Made by a program: the position numbers and the translations under genes. Shown piece after piece: positions 7,401-16,513 of a stretch of DNA of 64,000 nt (within the stretch, counting starts at the first letter, position 1; the number at the start of each line of letters is the position of its first letter). A model generated the notes under the pieces. The model saw only the letters and a program-made list of their open reading frames with translations, was not told the origin of the DNA and did not search any database. Origin of the DNA: Planctomycetota bacterium (GTDB lineage: Bacteria > Planctomycetota > UBA1135 > JADKAF01); assembly GCA_016719295.1 (NCBI GenBank), contig JADKAF010000001.1:2728001-2792000 (forward strand). Reading direction: 5' to 3'.

Positions 7401-10394
7401 GGCGAGCTCTTCTTCGCCGCGGCGCGCGAGGACGCGCAGGCCGCGCTGCAAGCGCAGGCGCTGCGCGACGCGAAGGCCTGGCGCCAGGGGCTGCGCGCGG
7501 AGTTCCTGCGCTCGATCCGCGAGCTCGGGCGCGAGCGGATGGCGGAGCTCCGCCTCGCCGAGGTCGAGGAGCTCGCGCTGGCCGAAGTGAAGTTCTCCAA
7601 ACCGCTCGGAGGCGGTAGCGGAGGTCGCCGAGGATCTCGAAGCGGCAAGGCGAAGGGCGGCGACGACTACGCAGCCGAGAGCCTCCGCAAGCACGAGGAC
7701 GTCGACGGTGGCACTTGGGACAGCGAGGAGCTCGGCGAGGACGAGTACCAACGCGACTTCGATGTCGAGTTCGCCGAGGAGCTCTCTCGCGACAGCTTGA
7801 ACGACACGCTCAGCGACGTGCCGACGCGATTGCCCTGGGACAAATCCGTCGACTTCCTGCCGCAGGAGCCCGTGGTCACGACGGCGAGCTCTGGCCTGCT
7901 CTACTTCGGCCGCGACTTGAAGCGGGCCCCTCGCGAGATCCCGATCCTGCGTCCGCTCTTCCCCGCACTGAGCAGCGCCGGCGCACCGGCAGAGATCCCC
8001 TCGCGTTGGCCCGCCGAAGTGCAGGCGCTGGTAAGCGCGCTCGATCGGCGAGCGCTCGTGGATCTCGCGAGCACGGGATTGCACTTCCAGCTGCAGAGTG
8101 AAGCACTCGACGCGCGCGAGCGCGCCGAGAGCACGCGCCGCTCGGAGCTCCTGCTCGCGCCGGAGGGATGGTTCGCGAGCGGACACGGGACCTTCGGCGC
8201 AGGCGCGCCGAGCACTTGGGTCGCCGGCACGCAGCGCGCCGCCCTGGATCCGCGCTGGTCGCTCGGGCGCACGCGCCGCGCGGTGCCTTCGGATCGCCGC
8301 GATTGGCCCGCGCCGATGCCGCTCCTCTTCGAGGACTTCGCGGCGCTCTACGCGAGCTACGAAGCGCAGCTCCTCGTGCGCGCGAGCGGCGAGCGCGTGC
8401 TGGTGTTCCGCTCTCCCGCCGCGGAGCTCGCCGGCAGCTCGAGCCAAGTCGAGCTCGTGCTCGATGCCGAGCGCGCCTTCGTGCGCGAGCGGCGCGTGCT
8501 CCGCTCCGGCGAGCTCGTCTCGCGCGAGCTCGCGAGCGAGCCGCTCGAGCTCGCGGGGTTCTCTTGGCCGACGCGCGTCGAGGTGCAGGACGGCGAGGGT
8601 CGCCCGCTCGCGCGCTGGAGCTGTGCAGCGAGCGCGCTCGAGAAAGAACGCGCGGAACGCGAGCTCGCGCAGCGCTGCGCGTTTCCCGCATCGAGCATCG
8701 CCCTCGGCGAGCTTCCGAGCGATGTGCTCGCGGCCCTCGATGCGGCGCGCGCGCAGCGCGCGACGCCGGAGCAGCTCGTGCTGCTCGTCGAGCATTACGG
8801 CGCCGCCGGTCGCTGGGAGATCGCAAGCCCGCACGCTTCCGCGCTCTTCGCCGTGATGAGCGAGCGCACGGGAGCGAAGAGACTCGAGCTGAGCGTGGCC
8901 CTCGCGAAGCGCGAGACCGAGAAAGCGCGCGTTCTGCTGCTCCAGCTCGCGCGAGAGCTCGCCGCCGGCGGCCGGGCTGCCGATGCCGCAGCCGTCGCCG
9001 ATCTCGACCAACTCGCGGGCTTCGCGGCTCCGGGGGAACGCCTCGAGCTCGCCGCGTTCTTCCGGGCGGTCGAAGGGCGCCAGCAAGAGCTCGAGCTGCG
9101 CTTGCGCGCCGACGAGCGCGAGCTCGAGCTACAGCAGGAGCTGGAACGTATCGAGGAGGCCTTCGCGCGGCGACAGAGCCTGGCAACGGAGCATCCGGAG
9201 AACCTGGACCTCCAGCTTGCCTTGGTGCATGCGCTCGCCGCTCGCGACCGCCTGGACGCGGCCCTCGCCCATCTCGCGACGCTGCGCGATCGCGCGCCGT
9301 GGCGCTTCCACGAGCGGGCGCGCTGCACGGAGCTCGAGCTCGAGCTGCTCTGGAGCGCGCGACGCTGGCCGAGCTTCGTCGAGCGGTTCACGGCGCTCGA
9401 GCGGAGCGCCGTGCGCGAGCTCCCCGCGTCGAGCTTCGAGCGCCTGCCGACGGCGCTCCTCCATCTCGATCGCCTGCCCGAAGCGGATCGCACGATCCTC
9501 GCGTGGCTCGAAGCGGGCGCCGTGCCGGGAGCGGACGAGCTCGCGCTGCGTCGACTCGACGCCGCGATCGCGCACGCGCTCGGCCGCGCGAACGGTCTCT
9601 GGCGCGCGCGCTTCGACGAGCGCTTCGAAGCGCCGCTCGCGGCCTTCGTGCGCGCTTCTGCCGAGCGGCCGGAGCACGCCTCTCGCGTGCAGCGGATCCT
9701 CGAGCAGGATGGCTTCCGCGAGACGGCGGCCGGCGAAGCTTGGCTGCAAGTGCTGCTGGCGCGCCTCGAGCCGGGAACTTCCGAGCTAGCGCTCGGAACC
9801 GCGGTGCGCTTCGCGCGCTGGGCTCGCACCTACCGGGAGTTCAGCGAGCGCGGCGAACGCTTCGAGCGCACGCTGCTCGAGCGCTTGCTCGCGCGCTTCG
9901 AGAGCGCTGAGCTGCGCGACGAGAACGAAGAGCTCGCCTCGCTGCTCGCTCGCGCGGGGAAGCCCGAGGAGCGCGCGCGCTACTGGACGAAGCGCCTCGC
10001 GCAGGCTCGCAGCACGCAGGAGCGCGACGCCGCGCGCTCAGCGCTCTTCGACGCCGTGCTGACGAGCCCGTGGAGCGACGCGGTCGAAGCGCGCCTCTTC
10101 GCTCTCTGGCCGGAGCTGCGTCCGACGACCTCGCCGAGTCAGCAGCCCGAGCTCGCGGCGCTCGCCGCACGCCTGGAGCGCGCGCGCCCTCTGGCGCATC
10201 AACGAGTGGAGCGTACAGCAGCGCGTGGAAGCCAAGCTCGCCGCACGAGCGGATCGCGACACGCTCGATCGCCGCGCGCTGAAGAGCGCGCGCGAGGCTG
10301 CGACGCAGGAAGAACGCGCGGCCCTCGCGAAGAGACTAAGCGCGATCGACGCAGCGACGCTGCCCGCCGATCTCGCGCGTTGGCTCGCTTGTGA
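4491..10394 (+). CDS. FecR-domain regulator joined in frame to a VIT/VWA-domain protein, then helical repeats
   Basis: As read, this is one 1967-residue frame. Residues 1-220 form an anti-sigma/FecR-like unit: a cytoplasmic helical start, a membrane helix at about 76-98, then a FecR fold that stops at GTRFTVEVE, where the conserved domain should continue. Met221 (nt 5151) opens a fresh signal peptide (to about residue 258, ending ASPRYALAQ) and has a GGGAGG-like sequence upstream, so a separate gene may start there. After it come a second FecR-like strand region (about 265-400), a VIT domain (about 423-545) and a VWA domain with a metal-binding DTSGS at about 662. A Gly/Arg-rich spacer lies near 1040, and helical repeats run from about 1430. 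The last 65-70 residues, after about nt 10185, are Arg-rich and look out of frame; the natural continuation is the gene starting at 10225. Confidence 0.8.
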   Translation: MSVEPEDEQRIAAYFAGELDERALAQLRERLRADAALRARFAEVASDELALREALGSALPRFVPPRATTLSPSRRWLRFAAAAALLAAVGTAAWWLLRAPRDAEREGAEARFHIVEGTLADARALTEGRVFDAPAGLVLELGGTRALVLVPSRLAALPPEPAPRDPRDRERSQLAVLHGEVDVENPAGRPGLRLLTPAGVLRDLGTRFTVEVEAQGGPAEMASLSTRFTRFAAPALVTAAVLVGAVGFEAASPRYALAQEQVLRPEMGTVALSADNSIARLVDREGLAHRRELGSERWTRIEDDARFLPGTWLATGSRGAHALRVKLAGGAVLTLGPGAQLELVDASRAKLHAGEARVQSADEQHAVAIEGPGSTQEIRGTRYLRARDGKLATLDEAPRWLDGYDTGRPTEALGALLAQIDGRAVPLSIGYHKVNVDLRDQIARTTIDQSFVNHTSAVLEGTFYFPLPEDASVSSFALEVNGRWIEGEVVEKERARQIYETLLREKRDPGLLEWSGGNLFQARVYPIHGEKRVKIVYTQVLPRTAEGVRYRYPLKSELTTQRPLQRLELDLTIASSEEILGVECGTHACRIQSTAHAARIEHSAEEVIPRSDFEVLLRTQPKPLRFLPHRRGDDGYFALLFDAPREQNAAAPTPGEWIFVCDTSGSSESASSQQLDTLEALLRGLSPADRFQLAAFDVDTAWAFDGYRPASDATREQALNFLAARMRLGWTRFEPAFEQVFARANAATRIVYLGDGIASGGERNLGDLLLALQRAHGGRGEVHAIGIGAQRDRRMLEGLARMGGTVHVLASDADPSKVAEGALRAIAAPGLRELELRFEGLSTAAVHPARLARVPAGEQSVVLGRFDPATASARAAIVVSARRADGRLLDQRLELDASRIDSSNDFVPRLWARRRLDHLLEQSASPELREHIIALSEDFQILTPYTSFLVLETEADRERFDVEKKMRLRDGELFFAAAREDAQAALQAQALRDAKAWRQGLRAEFLRSIRELGRERMAELRLAEVEELALAEVKFSKPLGGGSGGRRGSRSGKAKGGDDYAAESLRKHEDVDGGTWDSEELGEDEYQRDFDVEFAEELSRDSLNDTLSDVPTRLPWDKSVDFLPQEPVVTTASSGLLYFGRDLKRAPREIPILRPLFPALSSAGAPAEIPSRWPAEVQALVSALDRRALVDLASTGLHFQLQSEALDARERAESTRRSELLLAPEGWFASGHGTFGAGAPSTWVAGTQRAALDPRWSLGRTRRAVPSDRRDWPAPMPLLFEDFAALYASYEAQLLVRASGERVLVFRSPAAELAGSSSQVELVLDAERAFVRERRVLRSGELVSRELASEPLELAGFSWPTRVEVQDGEGRPLARWSCAASALEKERAERELAQRCAFPASSIALGELPSDVLAALDAARAQRATPEQLVLLVEHYGAAGRWEIASPHASALFAVMSERTGAKRLELSVALAKRETEKARVLLLQLARELAAGGRAADAAAVADLDQLAGFAAPGERLELAAFFRAVEGRQQELELRLRADERELELQQELERIEEAFARRQSLATEHPENLDLQLALVHALAARDRLDAALAHLATLRDRAPWRFHERARCTELELELLWSARRWPSFVERFTALERSAVRELPASSFERLPTALLHLDRLPEADRTILAWLEAGAVPGADELALRRLDAAIAHALGRANGLWRARFDERFEAPLAAFVRASAERPEHASRVQRILEQDGFRETAAGEAWLQVLLARLEPGTSELALGTAVRFARWARTYREFSERGERFERTLLERLLARFESAELRDENEELASLLARAGKPEERARYWTKRLAQARSTQERDAARSALFDAVLTSPWSDAVEARLFALWPELRPTTSPSQQPELAALAARLERARPLAHQRVERTAARGSQARRTSGSRHARSPRAEERARGCDAGRTRGPREETKRDRRSDAARRSRALARL
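10170..10226 (+). other. Probable frameshift joining the VIT/VWA protein to the following repeat protein
   Basis: Upstream of about 10180 the first frame reads as natural helical repeat (LAALAARLERAR). After it, that frame becomes Arg/Ser-rich and ends at 10394. Conversely the next gene's frame reads naturally upstream of its first listed start, giving ALWRINEWSVQQRVEAKL from about 10186. The switch falls in the alternating run gcgcgcgccct (10178-10190) and needs one base to be skipped. It could be a sequencing or assembly error in a GC run, or a true mutation splitting one protein of about 3000 residues. Confidence 0.65.
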
Positions 10395-13300
10395 GGTGCT
10401 CTACTTCGAGGTGCGCTCCGGAGCGCCGCGCGGCGAGCCCTGGCAGCGCGCGTGGTCGTTGCTGCAGGCGCTGCCGAGCGGTGGCGCCGCGGAGCCGGAG
10501 CAGGACGCGGTCGCCCTCGCCGAGCGGCTGCTCGCGACGGCGGCGTGGTTCGTCGTGCTCGGCGGCATCCCCGAGGAAGAAGGCCTGCAGCGCGTGCTCG
10601 CGTGGCTGCGCGCGCGCCCGCGCGGCGAGCGCGAGCTCTTCGAGCCGCGGCTCTGGGAGAGCCGGCTCCTGCTCGGGGCCGATCGCGGAGCAGAGCTCGC
10701 TCAGCGCCTCGCCGCCTGGTTCGGCACGGGTGAAGCGAGCGTGGATGCTCCGTGGGGCTTCTTCCTCGCGCACCTCCAAGCCGAGACCGATGCGCTCGAC
10801 GCCGCGGTGGCGACGCTGCAACGCGTCGCCGAGCGCACGCCGCCCGAGCGAGCGGAGCTCGAGGTGCTCGCGACCTGGCAGCGCGCGCGCGGCGACGAAG
10901 CCGCGGTGCGCGCGGCGCGCGATCGCGCGTGGGCCGCGTGCTCGGAAGGGACGCTCGCGGCCTGGCTCGACGAGCAAGCCGATCGAGTGCGCGCCCGCCG
11001 CGGCGGCGTTCCGGAGAACTTGGACCCCGAGGCTCCGCGCGCGCTCGCGGCGCTGCTCCGCAAGGCCCCGCACCCGATGCAGTACGCGTGGGTGCTGCGC
11101 AATCTCTACGGAGCGACTCGCGATCCGCGGCTCTTCGCCGGCCTTGCGGAAGGCGTGCTCGGAACGACCACCTCCGGTGCCTGCGAGCTGCTGAGCCAGC
11201 TCCACGACCTCGTGCGCGACGAGCTGCAGGAGGAGGGCGCGGTCGATGTGGCGGCCGCGGCCGTCGCCGCGGTGCGCGCGGGGCAGCCGAGCGCGATCGA
11301 TCTCCGCTGCGTGGAGATGCTGGAGCTCATGCTGCGCGCGCGCGCCGTGGAGCTGCGCGCGCAGGATCGCACGCATCTCGACGCTGCGCTCGCGGCGTTC
11401 GACCGCGTCGAGCGCGGTACGTGGGCCGAAGGCGAAGCGCTGAGCTGCGCTGGCTGGCTCGCGAGCTTCGGCAAGATCGCGAGCGAAGCGCTGCGCGAGC
11501 GGATCCTGCGCCAGCTCGTCGCTCTCGAGCGCGCGCTGCCGGAGGGCTCCACGGAGCGCCCGCGTATCGCGCTGCAGCGCGCGGAGTGGCTCTGGGCTGC
11601 CGAGCGCTTCGACGACGCGCTCGCGGCGCGAGAAGCCGCCGTGGCAACGCTCGCGAGCGCGCACGGCGGACGCCTCCCCGATTCGATGCGGAACGAGCTC
11701 TCGCAGCTCACGGGCTGGCTCGCCGCGCGCGCGCGCTGGGTGGATGCCGAGCGCCTGCTCGAAGCCGATCTCGCCGCCGCGCGCGCCGTGCGCGGGAGTT
11801 CCAGCAGCGAGCGCGAGCGCTGGGCGGAGCGCGAGCTCTTCCAGCTCGAGTTCCAAGCTCTCGAGGCCCGTGCGGCGACCGCGCTCGGCCGCGGCTTCGC
11901 GCTCTGGGAAGCTCTGGAGCGGCGCTGCGCGGAGGCGTTGGAGCGCGCGGACGATCCGCAGCACCTCTCGCAGCTCCTCGTGATCCGCATGCAGGCCTGG
12001 AAGACCCAGGGCGAGCGCGACGGCAAGGAGCGCGTGCTCGCGAGCTTGCTCGAGTTCAGCCGCGGCGCGTTGCTGGAGCTGCTCGCGCGGCATCGCTACG
12101 AGAACGGCCAGGACTGGGTCGGCACGATGGCGAACACGCTGCACCAAGTCGGCGGCGCGACCGCGGCGCTGCGCTTCTTCGTCGAGCGCGCCGCGAACGA
12201 GCCCGCGCGGCTCGCGATCGCCGGCGACGAGTTCTGGTCGAACCACTCCTGGCGCTTTGGCCAGGCCCTGGAGGACGCCGGTCGCCTCGAAGACGAGCTG
12301 CACGCGCGCGTGCTCGAGGTGATCGTGCGCGCGCTGCGCACCGATCTCCGGAGCCAGCATCAGAACGCGCGCTGGTGCTACTCCAAGAGCTCGCGCTTCT
12401 ACGCGCGAGGCGAGGCGCGCTTCCTCGAGGTCGCGCGCGAGGTCTTCGAAGAGCGCGGTGCGCGCGAAGGCGTCGCGATGCACGTCGCAAGCTACGTCCT
12501 CGACGACCTCGCGAACCCGCCCGCGGCCGCCGACTTGCTGCTCGTCTCCGAGCGCCGCGGCGTCCTGCGCTTCGGCGGTCGCGACCTGCTCGCGCGCGCG
12601 CTGCAGCGCGCCGAGCGCCACGGCGCGGCCGCCGATGTGTACGCGACGCTCGTCACCGAGCGGCCGGAGCTCGTCGATCTGCACACCGGGCTGCTGCGCT
12701 CGCTCTTCGCCGCGAACCGCCGCGACGAAGTGCGGGCCGCGTGGACGCGTTCGCTCGCCACCTTCGGCGAGCGCGCGGAGAGCTTCACCGTCGACGTGCG
12801 GATGAAGCTCGGCTGGGCCGCGCTCGACGCGAACCTGCTCCTGGAATGCGTGGCGATGCTCCGCGACGCGATCCAGATCCACACGCGGAGCTCGGCCTCG
12901 CGCGGGATCGGCGATGGCGTGCTCGGCCGCGCGTACCAGAACCTGGCCTTGGCGCTCGCGCGTCTCGGTCGCACGAGCGAGGCGATCGACGCCGCGGCCG
13001 GCGCGCTGATCGCGTACTCTCCGCGGCAGAACGAGCAGAGCGAAGCGCAGCAGACGCTGCGACAAGTGCTGCGCGACGCCGAGGATCTGCGCGCGGTGAT
13101 CGCCGCCTTCGATGCCGAAGCGCAGCGCAGCGGGCAGGAGAACCCGATCCTCCGCCGCGCGTTGGGCGAGGTTCTCGCGGAGAAGGGCGATCGCGCACGG
13201 GCAGCCGAGCAGCTCCTGCTCGCGGCCGAGCTCGTGCCCGAGGATGCCGATCTGCAAAAGCTCTGCCTCGACGCGCTCGACGCCGCGGGACGCCGGGCCG

Positions 13301-13710
13301 AAGCGGAAGCGCGGCTGCTCTCGCTCGCGCGAAGCTCCACGGCGGATCGCGCGCGCTGGATCGAGCTCGCGGCGCGCTACGCCGCGCGCGGCGAGATGAG
13401 TGCCGCCGAGCGCGCGCGCACGAGCGTGGTCGAAGGGGCACCGCTCGAGGCCGAAGGCTACGCTCTGCTCGCCGCGGAGCGCGAGCGCCTGCAGGACCAT
13501 CTGCAAGCCTTGCTGCAGTGGTCGGCGGTGGCCGAGCTCGAGACGCTCGCTCCCCGAGGAGCGCTCGGCCGCGCGCGCACGCTGCTCTCGCTTGGAAGGA
13601 TGGACGAAGCGCGAGCGGAGCTCCAAGCTCTGCGCGCGAAGAGCTTCGGTCCCGAGCACGCGGAAGCCCTGAAGGAGCTGCCGCAGCTCGAGGCGCGCTT
13701 GCCGCGCTGA
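10225..13710 (+). CDS. Long TPR-like helical repeat protein (probably the continuation of the upstream gene)
   Basis: This 1161-residue frame consists almost wholly of Ala/Leu/Arg-rich amphipathic helix pairs typical of TPR-type solenoids. The clearest repeats are toward the C-terminus (for example GRAYQNLALALARLGRTSEAID and similar 34-residue units). It has no signal peptide or membrane helix of its own, which fits a C-terminal part rather than a free-standing protein. Its frame stays open and reads naturally upstream of the GTG at 10225, and the preceding gene loses sense at the same place. I therefore infer that both belong to one secreted or membrane-anchored VIT/VWA-TPR protein. A function beyond protein-protein scaffolding cannot be stated. 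Confidence 0.75.
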   Translation: MEAKLAARADRDTLDRRALKSAREAATQEERAALAKRLSAIDAATLPADLARWLACEVLYFEVRSGAPRGEPWQRAWSLLQALPSGGAAEPEQDAVALAERLLATAAWFVVLGGIPEEEGLQRVLAWLRARPRGERELFEPRLWESRLLLGADRGAELAQRLAAWFGTGEASVDAPWGFFLAHLQAETDALDAAVATLQRVAERTPPERAELEVLATWQRARGDEAAVRAARDRAWAACSEGTLAAWLDEQADRVRARRGGVPENLDPEAPRALAALLRKAPHPMQYAWVLRNLYGATRDPRLFAGLAEGVLGTTTSGACELLSQLHDLVRDELQEEGAVDVAAAAVAAVRAGQPSAIDLRCVEMLELMLRARAVELRAQDRTHLDAALAAFDRVERGTWAEGEALSCAGWLASFGKIASEALRERILRQLVALERALPEGSTERPRIALQRAEWLWAAERFDDALAAREAAVATLASAHGGRLPDSMRNELSQLTGWLAARARWVDAERLLEADLAAARAVRGSSSSERERWAERELFQLEFQALEARAATALGRGFALWEALERRCAEALERADDPQHLSQLLVIRMQAWKTQGERDGKERVLASLLEFSRGALLELLARHRYENGQDWVGTMANTLHQVGGATAALRFFVERAANEPARLAIAGDEFWSNHSWRFGQALEDAGRLEDELHARVLEVIVRALRTDLRSQHQNARWCYSKSSRFYARGEARFLEVAREVFEERGAREGVAMHVASYVLDDLANPPAAADLLLVSERRGVLRFGGRDLLARALQRAERHGAAADVYATLVTERPELVDLHTGLLRSLFAANRRDEVRAAWTRSLATFGERAESFTVDVRMKLGWAALDANLLLECVAMLRDAIQIHTRSSASRGIGDGVLGRAYQNLALALARLGRTSEAIDAAAGALIAYSPRQNEQSEAQQTLRQVLRDAEDLRAVIAAFDAEAQRSGQENPILRRALGEVLAEKGDRARAAEQLLLAAELVPEDADLQKLCLDALDAAGRRAEAEARLLSLARSSTADRARWIELAARYAARGEMSAAERARTSVVEGAPLEAEGYALLAAERERLQDHLQALLQWSAVAELETLAPRGALGRARTLLSLGRMDEARAELQALRAKSFGPEHAEALKELPQLEARLPR

Positions 13711-13749
13711 GCGTGGACAAGGAAACGGCGGCGGGAGCAGGATGAGCTC

Positions 13750-15159
13750 ATGCTCTTCCTGCTCCTCTCGCTCTCGCTGTCAGCGCTCGCTGCCATCACG
13801 CCGCAGGAGCCGAGCGACGAGCGCACGCGCTTCCATCGCGCGCCGAAGCCCCTCGCCGCGGACGCCGTCGTCGGGGATTCTCCGGGGTTCCTCGGCACGC
13901 GCCGAGCCCCGCACAGCGCGGAGCGACCGCTCGCGAAGCGCTTCGCGCAGGACGAGCTACCGCTGGTGTGGGAGCGCGCGAGCGGCAGCGGCTACGCGGC
14001 GCCCGCGATCCTCGGCGAGCGCTTGGTGCACAGCTTCCGACGCGGCAACGAAGAGATCGTCGAGTGCCTGCGGCGCGAGGATGGGCAGCTCCTCTGGTCG
14101 CACGCGATCCCCACCGCCTACGAAGACCCGTTCGGCTTCGGCGATGGTCCGAAGTGCACGCCGCTGCTCGAAGGCGAGCTCGCGTGGACCTTCGGCGTCG
14201 AAGGAGTCCTCCGTTGCTTCGAGCTCGCGACGGGGAAGCTGCGCTGGAAGCGCGAGCTCGCGCAGGAGTTCTCGCTCGAGGAAGCGTTCTTCGGCGTGGG
14301 CTCTGCTCCGCTGATCGAAGGCGATCAGCTGATCGTGAACCTCGGCCAGCCGAGAGGCCTCTCGGTCATCGCGTTCTCGAAGCACACCGGCGAGCAGCTC
14401 TGGGGCGTCGCGCACGCGTGGGGTGCGAGCTACGCCGCCCCCATCGCCGCGGAGGTGCACGGGAAGCGAAAGCTCTTCGTCTTCGCCGGCGGCAAAAGCC
14501 GCCCGCCCGATGGCGGCGTGCTCGGCATCGACCTCGCGACGCGGAAGCTCGACTTCGCGTTCCCCTGGCGCAGCCGCACGTACTACTCCGCGAGCTGCGC
14601 GACGCCGATCGTCGCGGGCGACTTGCTGCTCGCGACGGAGGCCTACGGCGCGGGCGCCGTGCAGCTCCGCTTGCACGAGGACGGGAGCGTGACACCGACC
14701 TGGACCTCGCGCGAGTTCGGCCTGCATTGGGCGACGCCGCTGCTCCGCGGCGAGCTCCTGCTCGGCTGCGCGGGCGAGAAGCTCCCCGACAGCGAGCTCG
14801 TCTGCTTGCGCTGGCGCACGGGCGAGGTCCTCTGGCGCCAGCGCATCGAATGGGATGAGCCGCCCGAGCGCACCGGCGGAACACGCGTCCTCCCGTGCAC
14901 GATCGGCCGCGCGACGCTGCTCGAGGCCGACGGCGACGTGCTCTGCCTCGGCGAGTGGGGCCACGTGCTCTGGCTCCGTTGCGACGAGAAGGGCGCCACC
15001 GTGCTCGCGCGCACGTGGCCCTTCTTCTCGCGCGAAGCCTGGGCCGCGCCCGTCCTCTCGCACGGCCTGCTCTATCTCGCGCAAGGCACCGTCGATCTCA
15101 AGACCGGCGAGCGCCCGCGCCTCCTCTGCTACGACCTCCGCGGCCCCACGGCAAGGTGA
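13750..15159 (+). CDS. Secreted PQQ-like beta-propeller protein
   Basis: This 469-residue protein begins with a signal peptide (MLFLLLSLSLSALA). It then carries repeated beta-propeller blades ending in a Trp-containing strand: DGQLLWSH, TGKLRWKRE, TGEQLWGV, TGEVLWRQR. Between them are CTPLLEGELAW and similar motifs, as in PQQ_2/BamB-like proteins, which are abundant as secreted proteins in planctomycetes. No quinone-binding or catalytic residues are evident, so it is more likely structural or binding than a dehydrogenase. It starts 40 bp after the repeat protein, and the ATG at 13750 was chosen because it opens the signal peptide. It converges on the hydrolase gene with a hairpin at the junction. 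Confidence 0.82.
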   Translation: MLFLLLSLSLSALAAITPQEPSDERTRFHRAPKPLAADAVVGDSPGFLGTRRAPHSAERPLAKRFAQDELPLVWERASGSGYAAPAILGERLVHSFRRGNEEIVECLRREDGQLLWSHAIPTAYEDPFGFGDGPKCTPLLEGELAWTFGVEGVLRCFELATGKLRWKRELAQEFSLEEAFFGVGSAPLIEGDQLIVNLGQPRGLSVIAFSKHTGEQLWGVAHAWGASYAAPIAAEVHGKRKLFVFAGGKSRPPDGGVLGIDLATRKLDFAFPWRSRTYYSASCATPIVAGDLLLATEAYGAGAVQLRLHEDGSVTPTWTSREFGLHWATPLLRGELLLGCAGEKLPDSELVCLRWRTGEVLWRQRIEWDEPPERTGGTRVLPCTIGRATLLEADGDVLCLGEWGHVLWLRCDEKGATVLARTWPFFSREAWAAPVLSHGLLYLAQGTVDLKTGERPRLLCYDLRGPTAR

Positions 15160-15178
15160 AGGTGCCATGCACCTTCAC
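15156..15178. terminator. Hairpin between convergent genes
   Basis: A perfect 10-bp stem gtgaaggtgc/gcaccttcac (15156-15165 and 15169-15178) with a 3-nt loop overlaps the stop of the propeller gene. It lies 20 bp from the stop of the convergent hydrolase gene, so it could terminate both. There is no T-run. The GGTGC/GCACC stem resembles the palindrome at 20378-20392. Confidence 0.6.
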
Positions 15179-15197
15179 TGAGCCGTGGCGCTGAGGG

Positions 15198-16454
15198 TCA
15201 GAGCACGCGCACGCGCCAGAGATTCGAGAGCTCGAAGCCGCCCGCCGTGAGGGCGCGCAGCGCTTGGGTCGGCACGACCAGGCCCTGGAGAAAGGGATCG
15301 TTCGGGATCGCGACCCCGAGCGTGCCGAACGAGCTCGCCGCGATCGCGACCGGGCCGAGCGTCACGGTGCTCAGCGGGTCGACACGCAGGGTTCCGAACG
15401 GCGTCGGGATCGCGGCTTCGGAGGCCGCGACGAGGAGCAGCGCGCTCTCGCCGCTCGCGCCGAGCGGATGGAGCGAGAGCGTGCTGCCGATCGCACCGCT
15501 GCCGGTCGCGAAGAGCTCGCTCCGCGACCAGTGCGCGCTCTGCCGCGAGAGCGCGCCGTCGGCTAGCGCCGTGGGCCCGAGCAGGAAGTCGAGGTAGCGA
15601 GCGTCACCGCGCTGCACGACGCGCAGGAACGCGTGCCCGTAGCGGCGCTGCAAGCGCTGCTGCTCCGCGACGCTGATCGAACCCGCGGGCTCGAGCAGGC
15701 GGTCGATCGCCCAGGCTTCGTGGAAGTAGGAGTGCACGCCGCCGCGCAGCTCGATCAGGCGCTTCGGAGCGGGAGCCAGCGCGTAGAGCGGATCGAGGTT
15801 CGCGTTCGGCGGGACGATCGTGTCCTGAGAGGCGCCGACGTGAAGCGACGGCACGAGGAGTGCGGCGGTCGCGGCTTGGATGTCGACGCCTTGCGGGCTG
15901 CTGAGCGTCGCCGCGAGCGGGATCACCGCGACGAAGAGATCCGCGCGTCCGGAGGCCGCGACCAGCGAGGCCGCGCCGCCGAAGGAGTGCCCCATCGCCG
16001 CGGCGCGCGCGTTCGCCGCGACGGCTCCGGCGAGCGGGCTCAGCGGATCCGCGCCGAGGGCGCGCAGGCCGAGGACGGCGGCGCGGAGATCCTGGACGTA
16101 GCGCGGGAGGTTCCCCGTGGCGAGCCCCTCCTCGGTCGCGACGCCGACGGCGATCCATCCCTGCGTCGCGAGGTGCCGCAGCAAGGAATCGTAGATCGAG
16201 ACCTGCAGCGAGAAGCCGTGGCCGAAGACGACCAGTGGGCACGGCGCTGCGGCGAGGTCGAGCGGCGCATTCGTCCCGGCCTGCCGCGCGGGGTAGTGCA
16301 CACGCAGCGCGACCGTCGCGTTCCCGCCGGCGATGCCGGGGACGCTCAGGTTGCGGAAACCGGCCGGATACGGCCCGTCGAGCTCGGGCAAGCTCTGCGC
16401 GCAGGCGGTGGCGGCAAGGAAGAGCGGGAGCGCGAGCGAAGCGAAGCGGGTCAT
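15198..16454 (-). CDS. Secreted alpha/beta hydrolase (chlorophyllase/cutinase-like) with planctomycete-type C-terminal domain
   Basis: The protein has 418 residues. A signal peptide (MTRFASLALPLFLAATACAQ) is followed by an alpha/beta hydrolase fold of the chlorophyllase/dienelactone-hydrolase type: oxyanion strand VVFGHGFSL, nucleophile elbow GHSFGG (about residue 158), an Asp in SQDTIVPP and a later His in GGVHSYFHE. It probably cleaves an ester, but the substrate is not predictable. The last 95 residues or so form a separate beta-rich domain ending in IPNDPFLQGL and a final strand; the same pattern appears in the gene remnant at 26702-26899. The start at 16454 was chosen over 16514 because it opens the signal peptide and has GGAGG six bases upstream. 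Confidence 0.85.
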   Translation of the reverse strand: MTRFASLALPLFLAATACAQSLPELDGPYPAGFRNLSVPGIAGGNATVALRVHYPARQAGTNAPLDLAAAPCPLVVFGHGFSLQVSIYDSLLRHLATQGWIAVGVATEEGLATGNLPRYVQDLRAAVLGLRALGADPLSPLAGAVAANARAAAMGHSFGGAASLVAASGRADLFVAVIPLAATLSSPQGVDIQAATAALLVPSLHVGASQDTIVPPNANLDPLYALAPAPKRLIELRGGVHSYFHEAWAIDRLLEPAGSISVAEQQRLQRRYGHAFLRVVQRGDARYLDFLLGPTALADGALSRQSAHWSRSELFATGSGAIGSTLSLHPLGASGESALLLVAASEAAIPTPFGTLRVDPLSTVTLGPVAIAASSFGTLGVAIPNDPFLQGLVVPTQALRALTAGGFELSNLWRVRVL

Positions 16455-16513
16455 GCGATTCCTCCACACTCCCGACGAAAGCTCCGCCGCGCGGGTTCCG
16501 CGCCGCGCGCTCA

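Noticed and set aside
5100..9086. Minus-strand frame of 1328 residues under the VIT/VWA gene
   Set aside because: High-G+C antisense shadow: Arg/Glu/Ala-biased, no domain, while the plus strand shows VIT and VWA motifs.
13750..15159. Quinoprotein alcohol dehydrogenase
   Set aside because: It has too few blades and none of the expected quinone-site or calcium-site residues; it is better described as a PQQ-like propeller only.
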